A stretch of DNA of 64,000 bases from DASZIT01 sp963709665 (GTDB lineage Bacteria; Actinomycetota; Acidimicrobiia; Acidimicrobiales; RAAP-2), in contig CAVPWU010000005.1 of NCBI GenBank assembly GCA_963709665.1, positions 1-64,000 of the forward strand, read 5' to 3'. The stretch's first letter is position 1. Every line of letters begins with the position of its first letter. The position numbers were made by a program, and so were the translations under genes. The notes beneath the pieces are model-generated. The model saw nothing but the letters and a program-made list of their open reading frames with translations. It had not been told where the DNA came from and searched no databases. Below are positions 34,491 to 43,078 of the stretch, one piece after another.

Positions 34491-35573
34491 CTACCGAGCC
34501 GGGGAGCCGGGTCGTCCCATCGCCGGCGGGTGGCGGTCGAGCCACCTGCCCACCACCTGTTCGACGCTGCCCCGCGGGTCGGCCAGGGCCCGCGCCTCCC
34601 CGACGCCGGCCACCAACGACGCCACCGCCGCCCCGGCCTCCCCGGCCGCCGCCGCCGCCCCGTCGGTGGCCCGGCCCGCCACCACCAGGGCGGGGAGCCC
34701 GAGCCGGGCGGCGTCGGCCAGGACGCCGCCCACCACCTTGCCGTCGAAGGAGGTGGCGTCGAGGGCCCCCTCCCCGGTCACCACCAGGTCGGCGACGGCC
34801 AACCGGTCGGCCAGCCCGGTCCACTCCGCCACCAGCCGGTAGCCGGAGCGGAGCCGTCCGCCCAGCACGGCCAGGGCGCCCCCCAGCCCGCCGGCCGCCC
34901 CGGCCCCGGGGAGGCCGAGGACGTCGAGGCCGGCCCGGTCCCGGTAGGCGACGGCCAGCCGGCGCAGGCGTTCGGCCAGGGCGTCGACCTGGTCGGGACG
35001 GGCGCCCTTCTGGGGGCCGAACCGGGTGGCGGCCTCGAGGAAGCCCACCTCGACGTCGCACGCCCCCACCAGGTGCACGTCCCCCAGCCCGCCGCCGGCG
35101 TCCACCGCCTCGAGCGCACCCAGCCCGCCATCGGTGGTGGCCGAGCCGCCCAGGCCCACCACCACCGTCCCGCCCGGGCCCACCGCCCGGGCCGCCAGCA
35201 CCATCAGCTCCCCGGTGCCCCGGGTGGTGGCCTCGAGCGGCCGGTTCCCCTCGGCGCCCCCGGCCAGCCCCAGCCCCGACGCCTCCGCCATCTCGATCAC
35301 CGCCCGGTCGCCGGCAAGCAGCCACCGGGCCCCCACCGTCCCGCCCAGGGGGCCGGTGACCTCGGCCCGCTCGAGCGAGCCGCCCAGCACGGCCAGCGTG
35401 TCCAGCAGTCCCTCGCCGCCGTCGGACAGCGGGCACGACTCGACCTGCCACCCCCGGGACCGGCCGGCCGCCCCGATGGCTCCGGCCACCTGGGCGGCGG
35501 AGGCGGAGCCGCGGAACTTGTCCGGGGCGGCCACCAGCCGGCGCCCCCGCCCGCCCCCGCCCGCCGGCGTCAC
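34491..35573 (-). CDS. Glycerate kinase (GK-I family)
   Basis: Protein of 360 residues from the GTG at 35573 (GGGGAG nine bases upstream; another GTG at 35621 would add 16). The family opening VAAPDKFRGSASAAQVA, the phosphate region CPLSDGGEGLLDTL and GLGGSATTDGG, and VVTGEGALDATSFDGKV are all intact. It phosphorylates D-glycerate, giving 2- or 3-phosphoglycerate, as the last step of glyoxylate or serine catabolism feeding glycolysis. Located 38 bp downstream of the MFS start region on the same strand and divergent from a VOC protein. No other glycerate-pathway gene lies nearby. Confidence 0.93.
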   Translation of the reverse strand: MTPAGGGGRGRRLVAAPDKFRGSASAAQVAGAIGAAGRSRGWQVESCPLSDGGEGLLDTLAVLGGSLERAEVTGPLGGTVGARWLLAGDRAVIEMAEASGLGLAGGAEGNRPLEATTRGTGELMVLAARAVGPGGTVVVGLGGSATTDGGLGALEAVDAGGGLGDVHLVGACDVEVGFLEAATRFGPQKGARPDQVDALAERLRRLAVAYRDRAGLDVLGLPGAGAAGGLGGALAVLGGRLRSGYRLVAEWTGLADRLAVADLVVTGEGALDATSFDGKVVGGVLADAARLGLPALVVAGRATDGAAAAAGEAGAAVASLVAGVGEARALADPRGSVEQVVGRWLDRHPPAMGRPGSPAR

Positions 35574-35650
35574 CGTCGGACGCTCCCCGGGTCGGCCATG
35601 GGGGGAGCGTAGGCCCGCCACCCGCGGTGGGTAGCGTCGGTGGCGGCCCG

Positions 35651-36036
35651 ATGTTCCGCTCCCTCGACTTCCTCTACCTGCCCACCGGTGACGTGGACGC
35701 CGCCGCCCGCTGGTACGTCGACGTGCTCGGCGGTCGCCTGGTCTGGAAGGTCCGGGCCATGGACACCGTGGTGGCCGCCGTGCGCCTGGCCCCGGCCGAC
35801 CCCCAGCTGCTGCTGGCCGGCCACCTGACCGGGGGCGACCGGTGCTCGTCTACCGGGTCGACGACTACGCGGCGGCGGTCGGCACCCTGTCGGTCCCCGG
35901 TGCCCGGCTCCACGAGCTGGAGATCCCCCACGGCCCGGTGGCGGTGGTGCACGGTCCGGACGACCAGCCGGTCGGCGTCTACCAGCTGACCCGGCCGGAG
36001 GTGGTCGACCACTTCGACGGGCGGTTCGACCCCTAG
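35651..36036 (+). CDS. Glyoxalase/VOC-family protein, frameshifted near 35840
   Basis: About 128 residues when joined. It begins RSLDFLYLPTGDVDAAARWY, the usual first beta-alpha unit of VOC proteins, and reaches LLAGHLTGGDR. There the frame loses one base; the next frame continues as VLVYRVDDYAAAVGTL and PHGPVAVVHGPDDQPVGVYQ, the second VOC unit with the conserved acidic position. VOC proteins bind a divalent metal and act as glyoxalases, dioxygenases or resistance proteins; this one cannot be assigned further. Separated from the convergent lipoprotein gene by a hairpin. Confidence 0.8.
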
Positions 36037-36039
36037 GTC

Positions 36040-36058
36040 GGCGTCCCCGGGGGGCGCC
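36040..36058. terminator. Bidirectional hairpin between convergent genes
   Basis: GGCGTCCC and GGGGCGCC form an 8-bp stem (one G-T pair) with a CGG loop, between the VOC stop and the stop of the convergent lipoprotein gene. There is no T-run on either side. Confidence 0.45.
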
Positions 36059-36088
36059 CGCCGCCGGGCAGGTCCCGCCGGTCCGCCC

Positions 36089-36661
36089 TCAGCACTGCAT
36101 GGCGGCGGTGGGCTGGGGGAGGCCCCAGGCGGCCATCACCGTGGCCGGGAAGAACTTCGCCTCGCCGCAGGCGAAGGGGAAGCCCCCGGTCTGCACCGTC
36201 CACGACCCCCCCGACGGCATGGAGTACATCCCCAGCGACCCGCCGTCCTGGAACCCGACCAGCGTCTGCATGCTGGCGGTGGAGGACGGGACGAACTGGG
36301 CCAGGGCCCAGTACTTCTGGGAGGACGGGTCGTAGGCGTAGTAGACGCTGTTGGGCGCCGTCCCGGAGACGTAGCTGGCGGGGATGGCCTTGTAGGCCAC
36401 GAAGGTGCTGGTGAGGGCGGCGCGCACCGCCGGGGTCACCGCCAGGTTCTGGACGGCTCCCGACGCCGTCGACGAGGTGGGGGCGGGGGCGGCGGTGGTG
36501 GGGACGGCCGAGGTGGTGGCGGTGACCGGCGGTGCGGTGGTGGCCGGCTCGGTGGGCAGGGTGGTCGTCCCCGACGTGGACGCCGACGAGCAGGCGGACA
36601 GCACCACCGAGGTGGCGACCAGCCCACCGAGGAGCAGGGCGCGGCGGCGAGCTCGGGCCAT
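36089..36661 (-). CDS. Lipoprotein of unknown function
   Basis: Protein of 190 residues with a lipoprotein signal (basic n-region MARARRR, hydrophobic core, lipobox VLSAC with Cys24). A long Thr/Pro tether of about 45 residues precedes a compact domain with two Cys, one being the very last residue, that may form a disulfide. The domain contains YYAYDPSSQKYWALAQFVP and ends in a CGEAKFFPATVMAAWGLPQP segment. I do not recognise the family. It is divergent from the amino-acid binding protein gene, 115 bp away. Confidence 0.75.
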   Translation of the reverse strand: MARARRRALLLGGLVATSVVLSACSSASTSGTTTLPTEPATTAPPVTATTSAVPTTAAPAPTSSTASGAVQNLAVTPAVRAALTSTFVAYKAIPASYVSGTAPNSVYYAYDPSSQKYWALAQFVPSSTASMQTLVGFQDGGSLGMYSMPSGGSWTVQTGGFPFACGEAKFFPATVMAAWGLPQPTAAMQC

Positions 36662-36776
36662 CTCCCGTGTCTACCAGCATTCCCCGGCCCGTCGGCTGAT
36701 GCCGCGAGTCGCCGGATCGTTCACCCGCGTGTCACACTTTGGCCTCGACCGCGCCAGCGACTACGGAGGAGACGGC

Positions 36777-37727
36777 ATGCCCAACCATCGGGGACTTCGG
36801 AGGTTGACGGTGGCCACGGTCATCGCCGCCGTTGCGGTGCTTGGCGCCGCCTGCAGCAGCAATTCGGGCAGCTCCTCCACCACGGCGGCGCCGTCCACCA
36901 CCTCGTCGTCGGTGGCCCTGCCGACCACCGTCATCCCCACCCAGAGCACCGACGCCACCATCGCGGCCACGGTGCCGGCCGCCGTCAAGGCGAAGGGCGG
37001 CCTGAACATCGCCATGGACGCCACCTACGCCCCCGACGAGTTCGTCTCCACCGACGGCACCACCATCGTGGGGATGGACGCCGACCTGGCCACCGCCATC
37101 AGCCAGGTACTGGGGCTCAAGCCCAAGCTGATCAACGCCACCTTCGACACCATCATCCCGGGCATCCAGAGCGGCAAGTACGACATGGGGGCGTCGTCGT
37201 TCACCGACACCATCGCCCGACAGAAGGAGGTCGACTTCGTCGACTACTTCACCGCCGGCGAGGGGTTCTACGTGAAGTCGGGCAGCTCGACCTCGTTCGA
37301 CGGGCTCAGCTCCCTGTGCGGCCACACCGTCTCGGTGGAGTCCGGCACCACCGAGGAGACCGACGCCAAGACCCAGGCCAAGGCGTGCACCACCTCGGGC
37401 AAGCCGACGGTCACCGTCCTGTCCTTCGGCAACCAGAGCCAGGCCAACCTGGCCGTCTCCAGCGGCCGGGCCGACGTCGGCTTCGCCGACTCCCAGGTGG
37501 CCGGCTACATCGTGGCCACCTCCAACGGCGTGTTCGAGAACAGCGGCACCGCCTTCGAGGTCGCCCCCTACGGGCTGGCCCTCCCCAAGGGGAACGGCAT
37601 GGCCGCCCCGGTCCAGGCGGCCATCAACCTCCTGATCGCCAACGGCGTCTACACCCAGATCCTGACCAAGTGGGGCGTGCAGTCCGGAGCCGTGACCTCG
37701 TCGGTGATCAACGGGGCCACCAGCTGA
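36777..37727 (+). CDS. Amino acid ABC transporter, substrate-binding lipoprotein
   Basis: Lipoprotein of 316 residues with lipobox LGAAC (Cys26) and a Ser/Thr tether. The mature SBP_bac_3 domain shows the polar-amino-acid motifs: MDATYAPDEFVS, IVGMDADLATAISQVLG, ATFDTIIPGIQSGKYDMGAS, and FVDYF; the Asp in GMDADL normally anchors the ligand amino group. A strong ribosome site (GGAGGAG) precedes the ATG at 36777. First gene of a binding protein-permease-ATPase set. A GTTCACC heptamer at 36719 lies in the promoter region, but alone it is weak evidence for PhoP control. Confidence 0.92.
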   Translation: MPNHRGLRRLTVATVIAAVAVLGAACSSNSGSSSTTAAPSTTSSSVALPTTVIPTQSTDATIAATVPAAVKAKGGLNIAMDATYAPDEFVSTDGTTIVGMDADLATAISQVLGLKPKLINATFDTIIPGIQSGKYDMGASSFTDTIARQKEVDFVDYFTAGEGFYVKSGSSTSFDGLSSLCGHTVSVESGTTEETDAKTQAKACTTSGKPTVTVLSFGNQSQANLAVSSGRADVGFADSQVAGYIVATSNGVFENSGTAFEVAPYGLALPKGNGMAAPVQAAINLLIANGVYTQILTKWGVQSGAVTSSVINGATS

Positions 37728-37808
37728 CCGATCGTCCCGGCCCCCGGCGGCATCCCCGATGACCGGACCGGCCGCCCCCGCCGGCCACCGGCCCGGGCGG
37801 GACAGGCC

Positions 37809-38775
37809 GTGCCGGTGGCCGAGCTGACCGTGGTCCCCGTCCGCCACCCGCTCCGGTGGGTGGCCAGCGCCGTGATCCTGGTGCTGCTGGCCATGCTGGT
37901 CAACACCCTGTTCTTCTCCCACGTGCAGCGCGGGAACGTCCGGGAGGGCCGGTTCCAGTGGGGGGTGGTCGGGCAGTACCTGTTCTACCGCCCCATCCTC
38001 CGGGGCATCGACGTCACCCTCGAGCTCACCGTCATCGCCATGGTGGTCGGGGTGGTCCTCGGGGTGCTGCTGGCGGTGATGCGGCTCTCCCCCAACCGGC
38101 TGCTGTCCGGCTCGGCCTGGGTCTACATCTGGTTCTTCCGGGGCACCCCGGTGCTGGTCCAGCTCTTCTTCTGGTACGTCGGGATCAGCTACCTCTACCC
38201 CCGCATCAGCTTCGGGGTCCCGTTCGGGCCCGCCGTCGACCACCGTCAACGCCAACGTGGTGGTCACCACCTTCGTGGCCGGTGCCCTCGGGCTCAGCCT
38301 CAACGAGGGCGCCTACATGGCGGAGATCGTCCGGGCCGGCATCATCTCGGTGGACGAGGGCCAGACCGAGGCGGCCCAGTCGCTGGGCATGACCAAGCAG
38401 CAGACCCTCCGGCGCATCGTGCTCCCCCAGGCCATGCGGCTGATCATCCCCCCCACCGGCAACGAGACCATCTCCATGCTGAAGACCACCTCGCTGGTCT
38501 ACGTCATCGCCCTCACCGACCTGTTCACCGCCACCCAGAACATGTCCAACCGCAACTACCAGACCGTGCCCCTGCTGCTGGTGGCCAGCCTCTGGTACCT
38601 GTTCTTCACCTCCGTCCTCACCGTCGGCCAGTACTACGTGGAGCGCTACTACGCCCGGGGCTCGACCCGTTCGCTGCCCCCCACCCCGCTGCAGCGCATC
38701 CGCCAGGGCCTCTTCCGCCTCCGGCCGGAGCCGCCCGAGCCGGTCCCTGGACATCCCCCTGGCGGCCCCCCATGA
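37809..38775 (+). CDS. Amino acid ABC transporter permease, frameshifted near 38233
   Basis: About 321 residues when joined. The HisM/GlnP-type permease has an extra N-terminal helix ([20 protein letters not shown]) and a periplasmic loop before the five-helix core ([39 protein letters not shown]). One extra C near 38233 breaks the frame in the loop after FGVPFGP; it resumes as [16 protein letters not shown]. The EAA loop [20 protein letters not shown] and FTATQNM follow intact. GTG start at 37809; the stop at 38773-38775 lies just before the ATPase start. Transports polar amino acids with its neighbours. Confidence 0.87.
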
Positions 38776-38784
38776 GTGAGGCCG

Positions 38785-39539
38785 ATGGTGGAGGCCCGCC
38801 AGGTCCGCAAGTCCTTCGGCCGGCTGGAGGTCCTGAAGGGCATCGACCTCACCGTCAACCGGGGGGAGGTGCTCTGCCTGCATCGGCCCCTCCGGCTCCG
38901 GCAAGACCACCTTCCTCCGGTGCATCAACCACCTGGAGAAGATCGACGGCGGTGAGCTGTCGGTCGACGGCGAGCTGGTCGGCTACCGGCTCAGCGGCGT
39001 CCAAGCTCTACGAGCTGCGCGACCGCGAGGTGTGCCGGAAGCGGGCGGAGATCGGCATGGTCTTCCAGCGGTTCAACCTCTTCCCCCACCTGAGCGTCCT
39101 GGACAACGTGATGTGCGGCCCGGTGCGGGTCAGGCGGGAGCCGGCGCCGGCGGCCCGGGAGCGGGCCCACCGCCTGCTCGAACGGGTGGGGCTGGCCGAC
39201 AAGGAGGGGAGCTACCCCAACCAGCTGTCCGGGGGCCAGCAGCAGCGGGTGGCCATCGCCCGGGCGCTGGCCATGGAGCCGAAGCTGATGCTGTTCGACG
39301 AGCCGACCTCCGCCCTCGACCCGGAGCTGGTCGGCGAGGTGCTCGACGTCATGCGGGGCCTGGCCGACGAGGGGATGACCATGGTGGTGGTCACCCACGA
39401 GATGGGCTTCGCCCGGGAGGTGGGGGACACCGCGGTGTTCATGGACGGCGGGGTGGTGGTGGAGGCCGGCGACCCCCGCCAGGTGCTGGTCGACCCGCAG
39501 CACGAGCGCACCCGGTCGTTCCTCTCCAAGGTGCTCTGA
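38785..39539 (+). CDS. Amino acid ABC transporter ATPase, two frameshifts
   Basis: About 250 residues when joined. The ATG at 38785 ([19 protein letters not shown]) is chosen because it gives the proper N-terminus; an overlapping ATG at 38772 is in a different frame. An extra C at 38881 interrupts just before Walker A ([12 protein letters not shown]), and an extra base near 38999 precedes [15 protein letters not shown]. The rest is intact: Q-loop [17 protein letters not shown], signature LSGGQQQRV, Walker [13 protein letters not shown] and H-loop VVTHEM. This is the GlnQ/HisP type. Two indels in 120 bp is unusual even for this window. Confidence 0.87.
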
Positions 39540-39574
39540 CCCCGGTACCCCCGGGCCCGGATCCGGCCCGGCCC

Positions 39575-39580
39575 TACACT
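39575..39580 (+). promoter_or_regulatory. -10 element giving a likely leaderless transcript
   Basis: TACACT is followed by 6 nt and then the ATG of the SRPBCC gene, so transcription should start at the A of the start codon. There is no ribosome binding site. Confidence 0.55.
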
Positions 39581-39586
39581 GGCCGG

Positions 39587-40048
39587 ATGCCCGACTCCCG
39601 AGACGTGATCACCGTGGAGCGGGTCATCCCGGCTCCCCCCCAGGCGATCTTCGCCCTCCTGGCCGACCCGGCCCGCCACCCCGACATCGACGGGTCGGGG
39701 ACCGTGCAGGGACTCAAGGGTGACGCCGGGCGGCTGACCCTGGGCTCCACCTTCGGGATGTCCATGAAGATGGGCATCCCCTACTCGATGGCCTCCACGG
39801 TGGTGGAGTTCGAGGAGGACCGGCGCATCGCCTGGCAGACCCGTGGCCCCGGCTCCATCGGGCGCCACTTCGGCGGACGCATCTGGCGCTACGAGCTCGA
39901 CCCGGTGGACGGCGGGACCCGGGTGCGGGAGACCTGGGACCTCACCCACGAGGCGGCGGCCTTCCGGCCGTTGGCGCGGATGGCCGGCACCAAGACGGCC
40001 ACCGGCATGACCGCCACCCTCGAGCGGATCGAGGCACTCCTCGCCTGA
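39587..40048 (+). CDS. SRPBCC-family protein (START/polyketide-cyclase-like)
   Basis: Protein of 153 residues with a single SRPBCC helix-grip fold: TVERVIPAPPQAIFALLADPARHPDI at the start, a central IAWQTRGPGSIGRHFGG strand pair, RVRETWDLTHE, and a long C-terminal helix (GMTATLERIEALL). Members bind hydrophobic ligands in a deep pocket, and some act as cyclases or transfer proteins. No catalytic residue pattern is diagnostic here. The gene appears leaderless from TACACT at 39575. It stands between the amino-acid transporter and the glycosyltransferase cluster. Confidence 0.85.
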   Translation: MPDSRDVITVERVIPAPPQAIFALLADPARHPDIDGSGTVQGLKGDAGRLTLGSTFGMSMKMGIPYSMASTVVEFEEDRRIAWQTRGPGSIGRHFGGRIWRYELDPVDGGTRVRETWDLTHEAAAFRPLARMAGTKTATGMTATLERIEALLA

Positions 40049-40097
40049 CCCGGCTCCGCCCCGGGGGCGCCCGTCCGGCGGTCTACCATCGACCCCG

Positions 40098-41363
40098 ATG
40101 TGCCCGGCGCCCGCACCCCAGGTCCCGGTGGCGGCGACCTCGGCGGGACCCACCCGGTGGGACCCGTTCCTGTGGGCGGCGGGCGCCGTCTCGGCGGCCC
40201 TCGCCCTGGCCGGCGGCCTGAGTCTGGCCGTCGGGCGGCTCCAGCTCGACATGGCGGTCTACCTGATGGGCGGCCGCCATCTGGTGGACGGCCGGCTCTA
40301 CCTGGTCGGCCTGCCGCACGCCCCCCACCTGCCCTTCACCTATCCCCCGTTCGCCGCCCTGGCCTTCGCCCCGGTGACCGTCCTCCCCGAGGGCGCCGCC
40401 CAGGTGCTCGGGAGCCTGGTGAACGTCGCCGCCCTGTTCGCCCTCCTCTACCTGTCGCTGCGGGCCGCCCGTCCGGGACTGGCCGGCGACCGCCTGGTCC
40501 GGTGGTCGCTGCTGCTGATGGCCCCCGCCTACTGGATCGAGCCGGTGCGGCTCACCTTCAGCTTCGGACAGGTCAACATCGTGCTGGCGGCGATGGTGCT
40601 GGGGGACCTGACCGGCCACCTCCGGGTGGGCGACCGGACCCTGCCCCGGGGCGTCCTGCTCGGCCTGGCGGCGGCGGTGAAGCTGATCCCGCTGGTCTTC
40701 GTCCCGTACCTCTTCGTGACCCGGCAGACCCGGGCGGCCTGGGTGGCCCTGGCCACCTTCGGCATCTGCTCGGTCGGCACCGCCCTCACCGACCCCTCGG
40801 TGTCGTGGTCGTACTGGACCCGCTACGCCACCGACGCCAAGCGGGTGGGCGGTGTCTACTACATCAGCAACCAGAGCCTGCGGGCCGTCGCCGACCGCCT
40901 CGACCACCACGTGGTCTCCACCGGCGCGGTCACGGTGGCCGCCGCCCTGGTGGTGGTGGCCGGGGTCGCCCTGGCCGGGTGGGCGTTCTGGGCGTCGTCG
41001 AACCTCCTCGGGGTACTGGTGTGCGCCACCACCGGCCTGGTGGCGTCGCCCATCACCTGGGCGCACCACATGGTCTGGGTGGTGCCGGTGCTGGTCTGGC
41101 TGGTGTGGGCGCCCGACCGTCCGGCCGGCGGCCGGGTGTGGGCGGTGGCCGGTGCCGCCCTGTTCTGGTGGGCGCCGATCTGGACGGTGCCGAACGGCGG
41201 CAACGTCGAGCTCAGCGAGCACGGCTGGCAGCTGCTCCGGGGCAACTCGTTCTGTTTGGCCGCCGTGGTGTTCCTGGTCGGGGTGGCCTCGATGCTGCTG
41301 ACCCGCCACCTGGCCGGTGCCGACCGCCGGCAGGCGTCCCCGGCGGCCGCCCCTCAGAACTGA
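40098..41363 (+). CDS. GT87-family membrane mannosyltransferase
   Basis: Integral membrane glycosyltransferase of 421 residues (DUF2029/GT87, GT-C fold), with ten or so helices. Marks: an acidic residue after helix 1 in LDMAVYLMGGRHL, FTYPPFAALAFAPV, FGQVNIVLAAMVLGDL, GLAAAVKLIPLVFVPYL, and SWSYWTRYATDAKRVG with NQSL. GT87 members such as PimE use polyprenyl-phosphate-mannose to add alpha-1,2 mannose to phosphatidylinositol mannosides or lipomannan. TACCAT at 40084-40089 lies 8 nt before the ATG, suggesting a leaderless mRNA. Its 3' end overlaps the convergent glycosyltransferase gene by 10 bp. Confidence 0.87.
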   Translation: MCPAPAPQVPVAATSAGPTRWDPFLWAAGAVSAALALAGGLSLAVGRLQLDMAVYLMGGRHLVDGRLYLVGLPHAPHLPFTYPPFAALAFAPVTVLPEGAAQVLGSLVNVAALFALLYLSLRAARPGLAGDRLVRWSLLLMAPAYWIEPVRLTFSFGQVNIVLAAMVLGDLTGHLRVGDRTLPRGVLLGLAAAVKLIPLVFVPYLFVTRQTRAAWVALATFGICSVGTALTDPSVSWSYWTRYATDAKRVGGVYYISNQSLRAVADRLDHHVVSTGAVTVAAALVVVAGVALAGWAFWASSNLLGVLVCATTGLVASPITWAHHMVWVVPVLVWLVWAPDRPAGGRVWAVAGAALFWWAPIWTVPNGGNVELSEHGWQLLRGNSFCLAAVVFLVGVASMLLTRHLAGADRRQASPAAAPQN

Positions 41364-43078
41364 GGCTCGCCGAACGGCCAGAACTGGAGCCGCGAGGTGC
41401 TGAGGGCGTTGGGTGCGGTGGTGTACGCCTCGACCATCCAGTAGCCACCCCGCACCGGCGACCAGGTGTATTCGGCGGGCTCCAGCGTGACGGTGGCGGT
41501 GGCGCCCGCCCCCACCACCACCGGTCGGCCGGTGGTCGACCGCCAGAAGCCGGTCGGGTGGGAGCCGCTGATCACCACCATGAAGTGGGGCGTCACCGGG
41601 TGGCCGGTGCCGTTGTGGACCACCACGGTGACGGCGTCGAGCCGCTGGGTGGCGTCGGAGGTGCGGAACCCCCGGACCGACAGCGCCAGCGGCGCCGAGG
41701 TGAACGCCACCACCGCCACCGCGGCGGCCGCCACCAGGGGCACCCCCACCGCGGCCCACCCCGGCCAGCGGCGCCGCCCGGTGGGGGCGCCGGGGAGCGC
41801 CGGCGCCGCCACGGTGACGGCCGCCACCAGCGCCGCCGGGACCAGGTCGAGCAGGTAGGTGGACAGCGAGCGGGCCGGGACGAACAGCGCCAGGGGCAGG
41901 GCCAGCAGCCAGACCCGCTTCAGCCGCGGGAACCAGACGGCGAAGGCGGCCAGGAGCGCCAGGTAGGCGAGCAGTCCGGCCACCGTCAGCAGGGACAGCA
42001 CCACGCCGCCGGTCAGCCCGTGGATGGCCAGGGTGACCAGGCCCTGGCCGTCGGCCACCAGGGGCTGGGCGAAGGGGAGCAGGGTGCCGTCGGCCCAGGC
42101 GGCGGGCGACCACACGATGAACGGGAGGTCGACCGCCACGAAGACGGCCGCCACGATGCCGGCGTAGCGGCCGGCCACCCGCCAGGGCCCGGCTCCCCGC
42201 CGGCGCGCCTCCAGCCACACGCCGACGACCAGAAAGGGCACGCAGAACCAGGGCGTCTGCTTGACGGCGCACGCCAGGCCCAGTGCCACCGGGCCGATCC
42301 ACACCGCCAGGCCGGCCCCCCGGCCGGTGCCGAACCGGTCCCACCTCCAGACGGCCAGCACCAGGAAGGGGAGGAAGAGGGCGTCGGTGCCACCGTTGGC
42401 GAACATGGCGGTGAACAGCGGCGTGAGCAGCACCAGGAGCGCCACCCAGCGCAGCGCCACCGGCAGGAGCAGGTAGAGCAGCACGGCGGTGACCAGCCAC
42501 GCCGCCAGGTCCACCCAGTCGGTGACCTGGTGGTGGAACCCGACGGCCATGGCCGCCCATTCGAGGAGGAACGACCCGGCCGGGTAGGAGGCGTGGGTGA
42601 CGTGGCCCCCGCCGGCGGTGTAGGTCCAGTACTCCCACGGTGACTTGAGGAGGGCGGCGGCCGGGGCCATCGAGGTGGTGTACGGGTCGTGCCCGTGGAG
42701 GAGCGCCCGGGCCGCCACCTGGTCGAAGGCCGCCGAGTCGGTGGTGTAGAACTGCCGCACGTGGATGCCGGCGGCCTGGGGGACGGCCACCGCCACCAGC
42801 GCCCCGGCCAGCCCGGCGGCGTGCATCGCCCGGGCGCCCGGATCCCGCACCACCCACACGGCCAGGGTGCCGGCGATCCCGGCCAGCACCAGCAGCGGCG
42901 CCACCAGGGCGGCCCAGGTCCACCCCGACCACGACCCCCAGAAGCCGAGGCCGGCCACCAGCACGCCCACCCACACCAGGCTCCACCCGCAGCGCTCCAC
43001 CAACGTGGCGGACGGCTCGGTGGGGGACACGGCCGGCCGGCCGTCGGCGAGGGGCCGCCCCTCCCGGTCCCGGTACAT
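41354..43078 (-). CDS. Large GT-C-type membrane glycosyltransferase
   Basis: Membrane protein of 574 residues and about 12 helices. A GT-C pattern is visible: the periplasmic acidic segment (QFYTTDSAAFDQVAARALLHGHDPYT) after the third helix, YPAGSFLLEW, FANGGTDALFLPFLVLAV, and LACAVKQTPWFCVPFLVVG, typical of polyprenyl-phosphate-sugar-dependent enzymes. The last 130 residues after the final helix form a beta-rich extracytoplasmic domain (VVVHNGTGHPVTPHFMVVISG, WSPVRGGYWMVEAYT). The ATG at 43078 shares one base with the stop of the PIG-V-like gene (TGATG). Donor and acceptor unknown; a mannosyl or arabinosyl role in lipoglycan synthesis is likely from the neighbours. Confidence 0.78.
   Translation of the reverse strand: MYRDREGRPLADGRPAVSPTEPSATLVERCGWSLVWVGVLVAGLGFWGSWSGWTWAALVAPLLVLAGIAGTLAVWVVRDPGARAMHAAGLAGALVAVAVPQAAGIHVRQFYTTDSAAFDQVAARALLHGHDPYTTSMAPAAALLKSPWEYWTYTAGGGHVTHASYPAGSFLLEWAAMAVGFHHQVTDWVDLAAWLVTAVLLYLLLPVALRWVALLVLLTPLFTAMFANGGTDALFLPFLVLAVWRWDRFGTGRGAGLAVWIGPVALGLACAVKQTPWFCVPFLVVGVWLEARRRGAGPWRVAGRYAGIVAAVFVAVDLPFIVWSPAAWADGTLLPFAQPLVADGQGLVTLAIHGLTGGVVLSLLTVAGLLAYLALLAAFAVWFPRLKRVWLLALPLALFVPARSLSTYLLDLVPAALVAAVTVAAPALPGAPTGRRRWPGWAAVGVPLVAAAAVAVVAFTSAPLALSVRGFRTSDATQRLDAVTVVVHNGTGHPVTPHFMVVISGSHPTGFWRSTTGRPVVVGAGATATVTLEPAEYTWSPVRGGYWMVEAYTTAPNALSTSRLQFWPFGEPQF

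Noticed and set aside
36719..36740. PHO box in front of the amino-acid binding protein (GTTCACCCGCG), and a similar lone site at 45784-45794
   Set aside because: Only one good unit in each case; a single heptamer of this composition is expected by chance several times in the window.
1956..39002. Calling the frameshifted genes pseudogenes or programmed frameshift products
   Set aside because: Each has one or two isolated single-base shifts, retains all motifs in the neighbouring frame and shows no slippery-sequence plus pseudoknot arrangement that I can recognise; the tRNA shows the same type of error.
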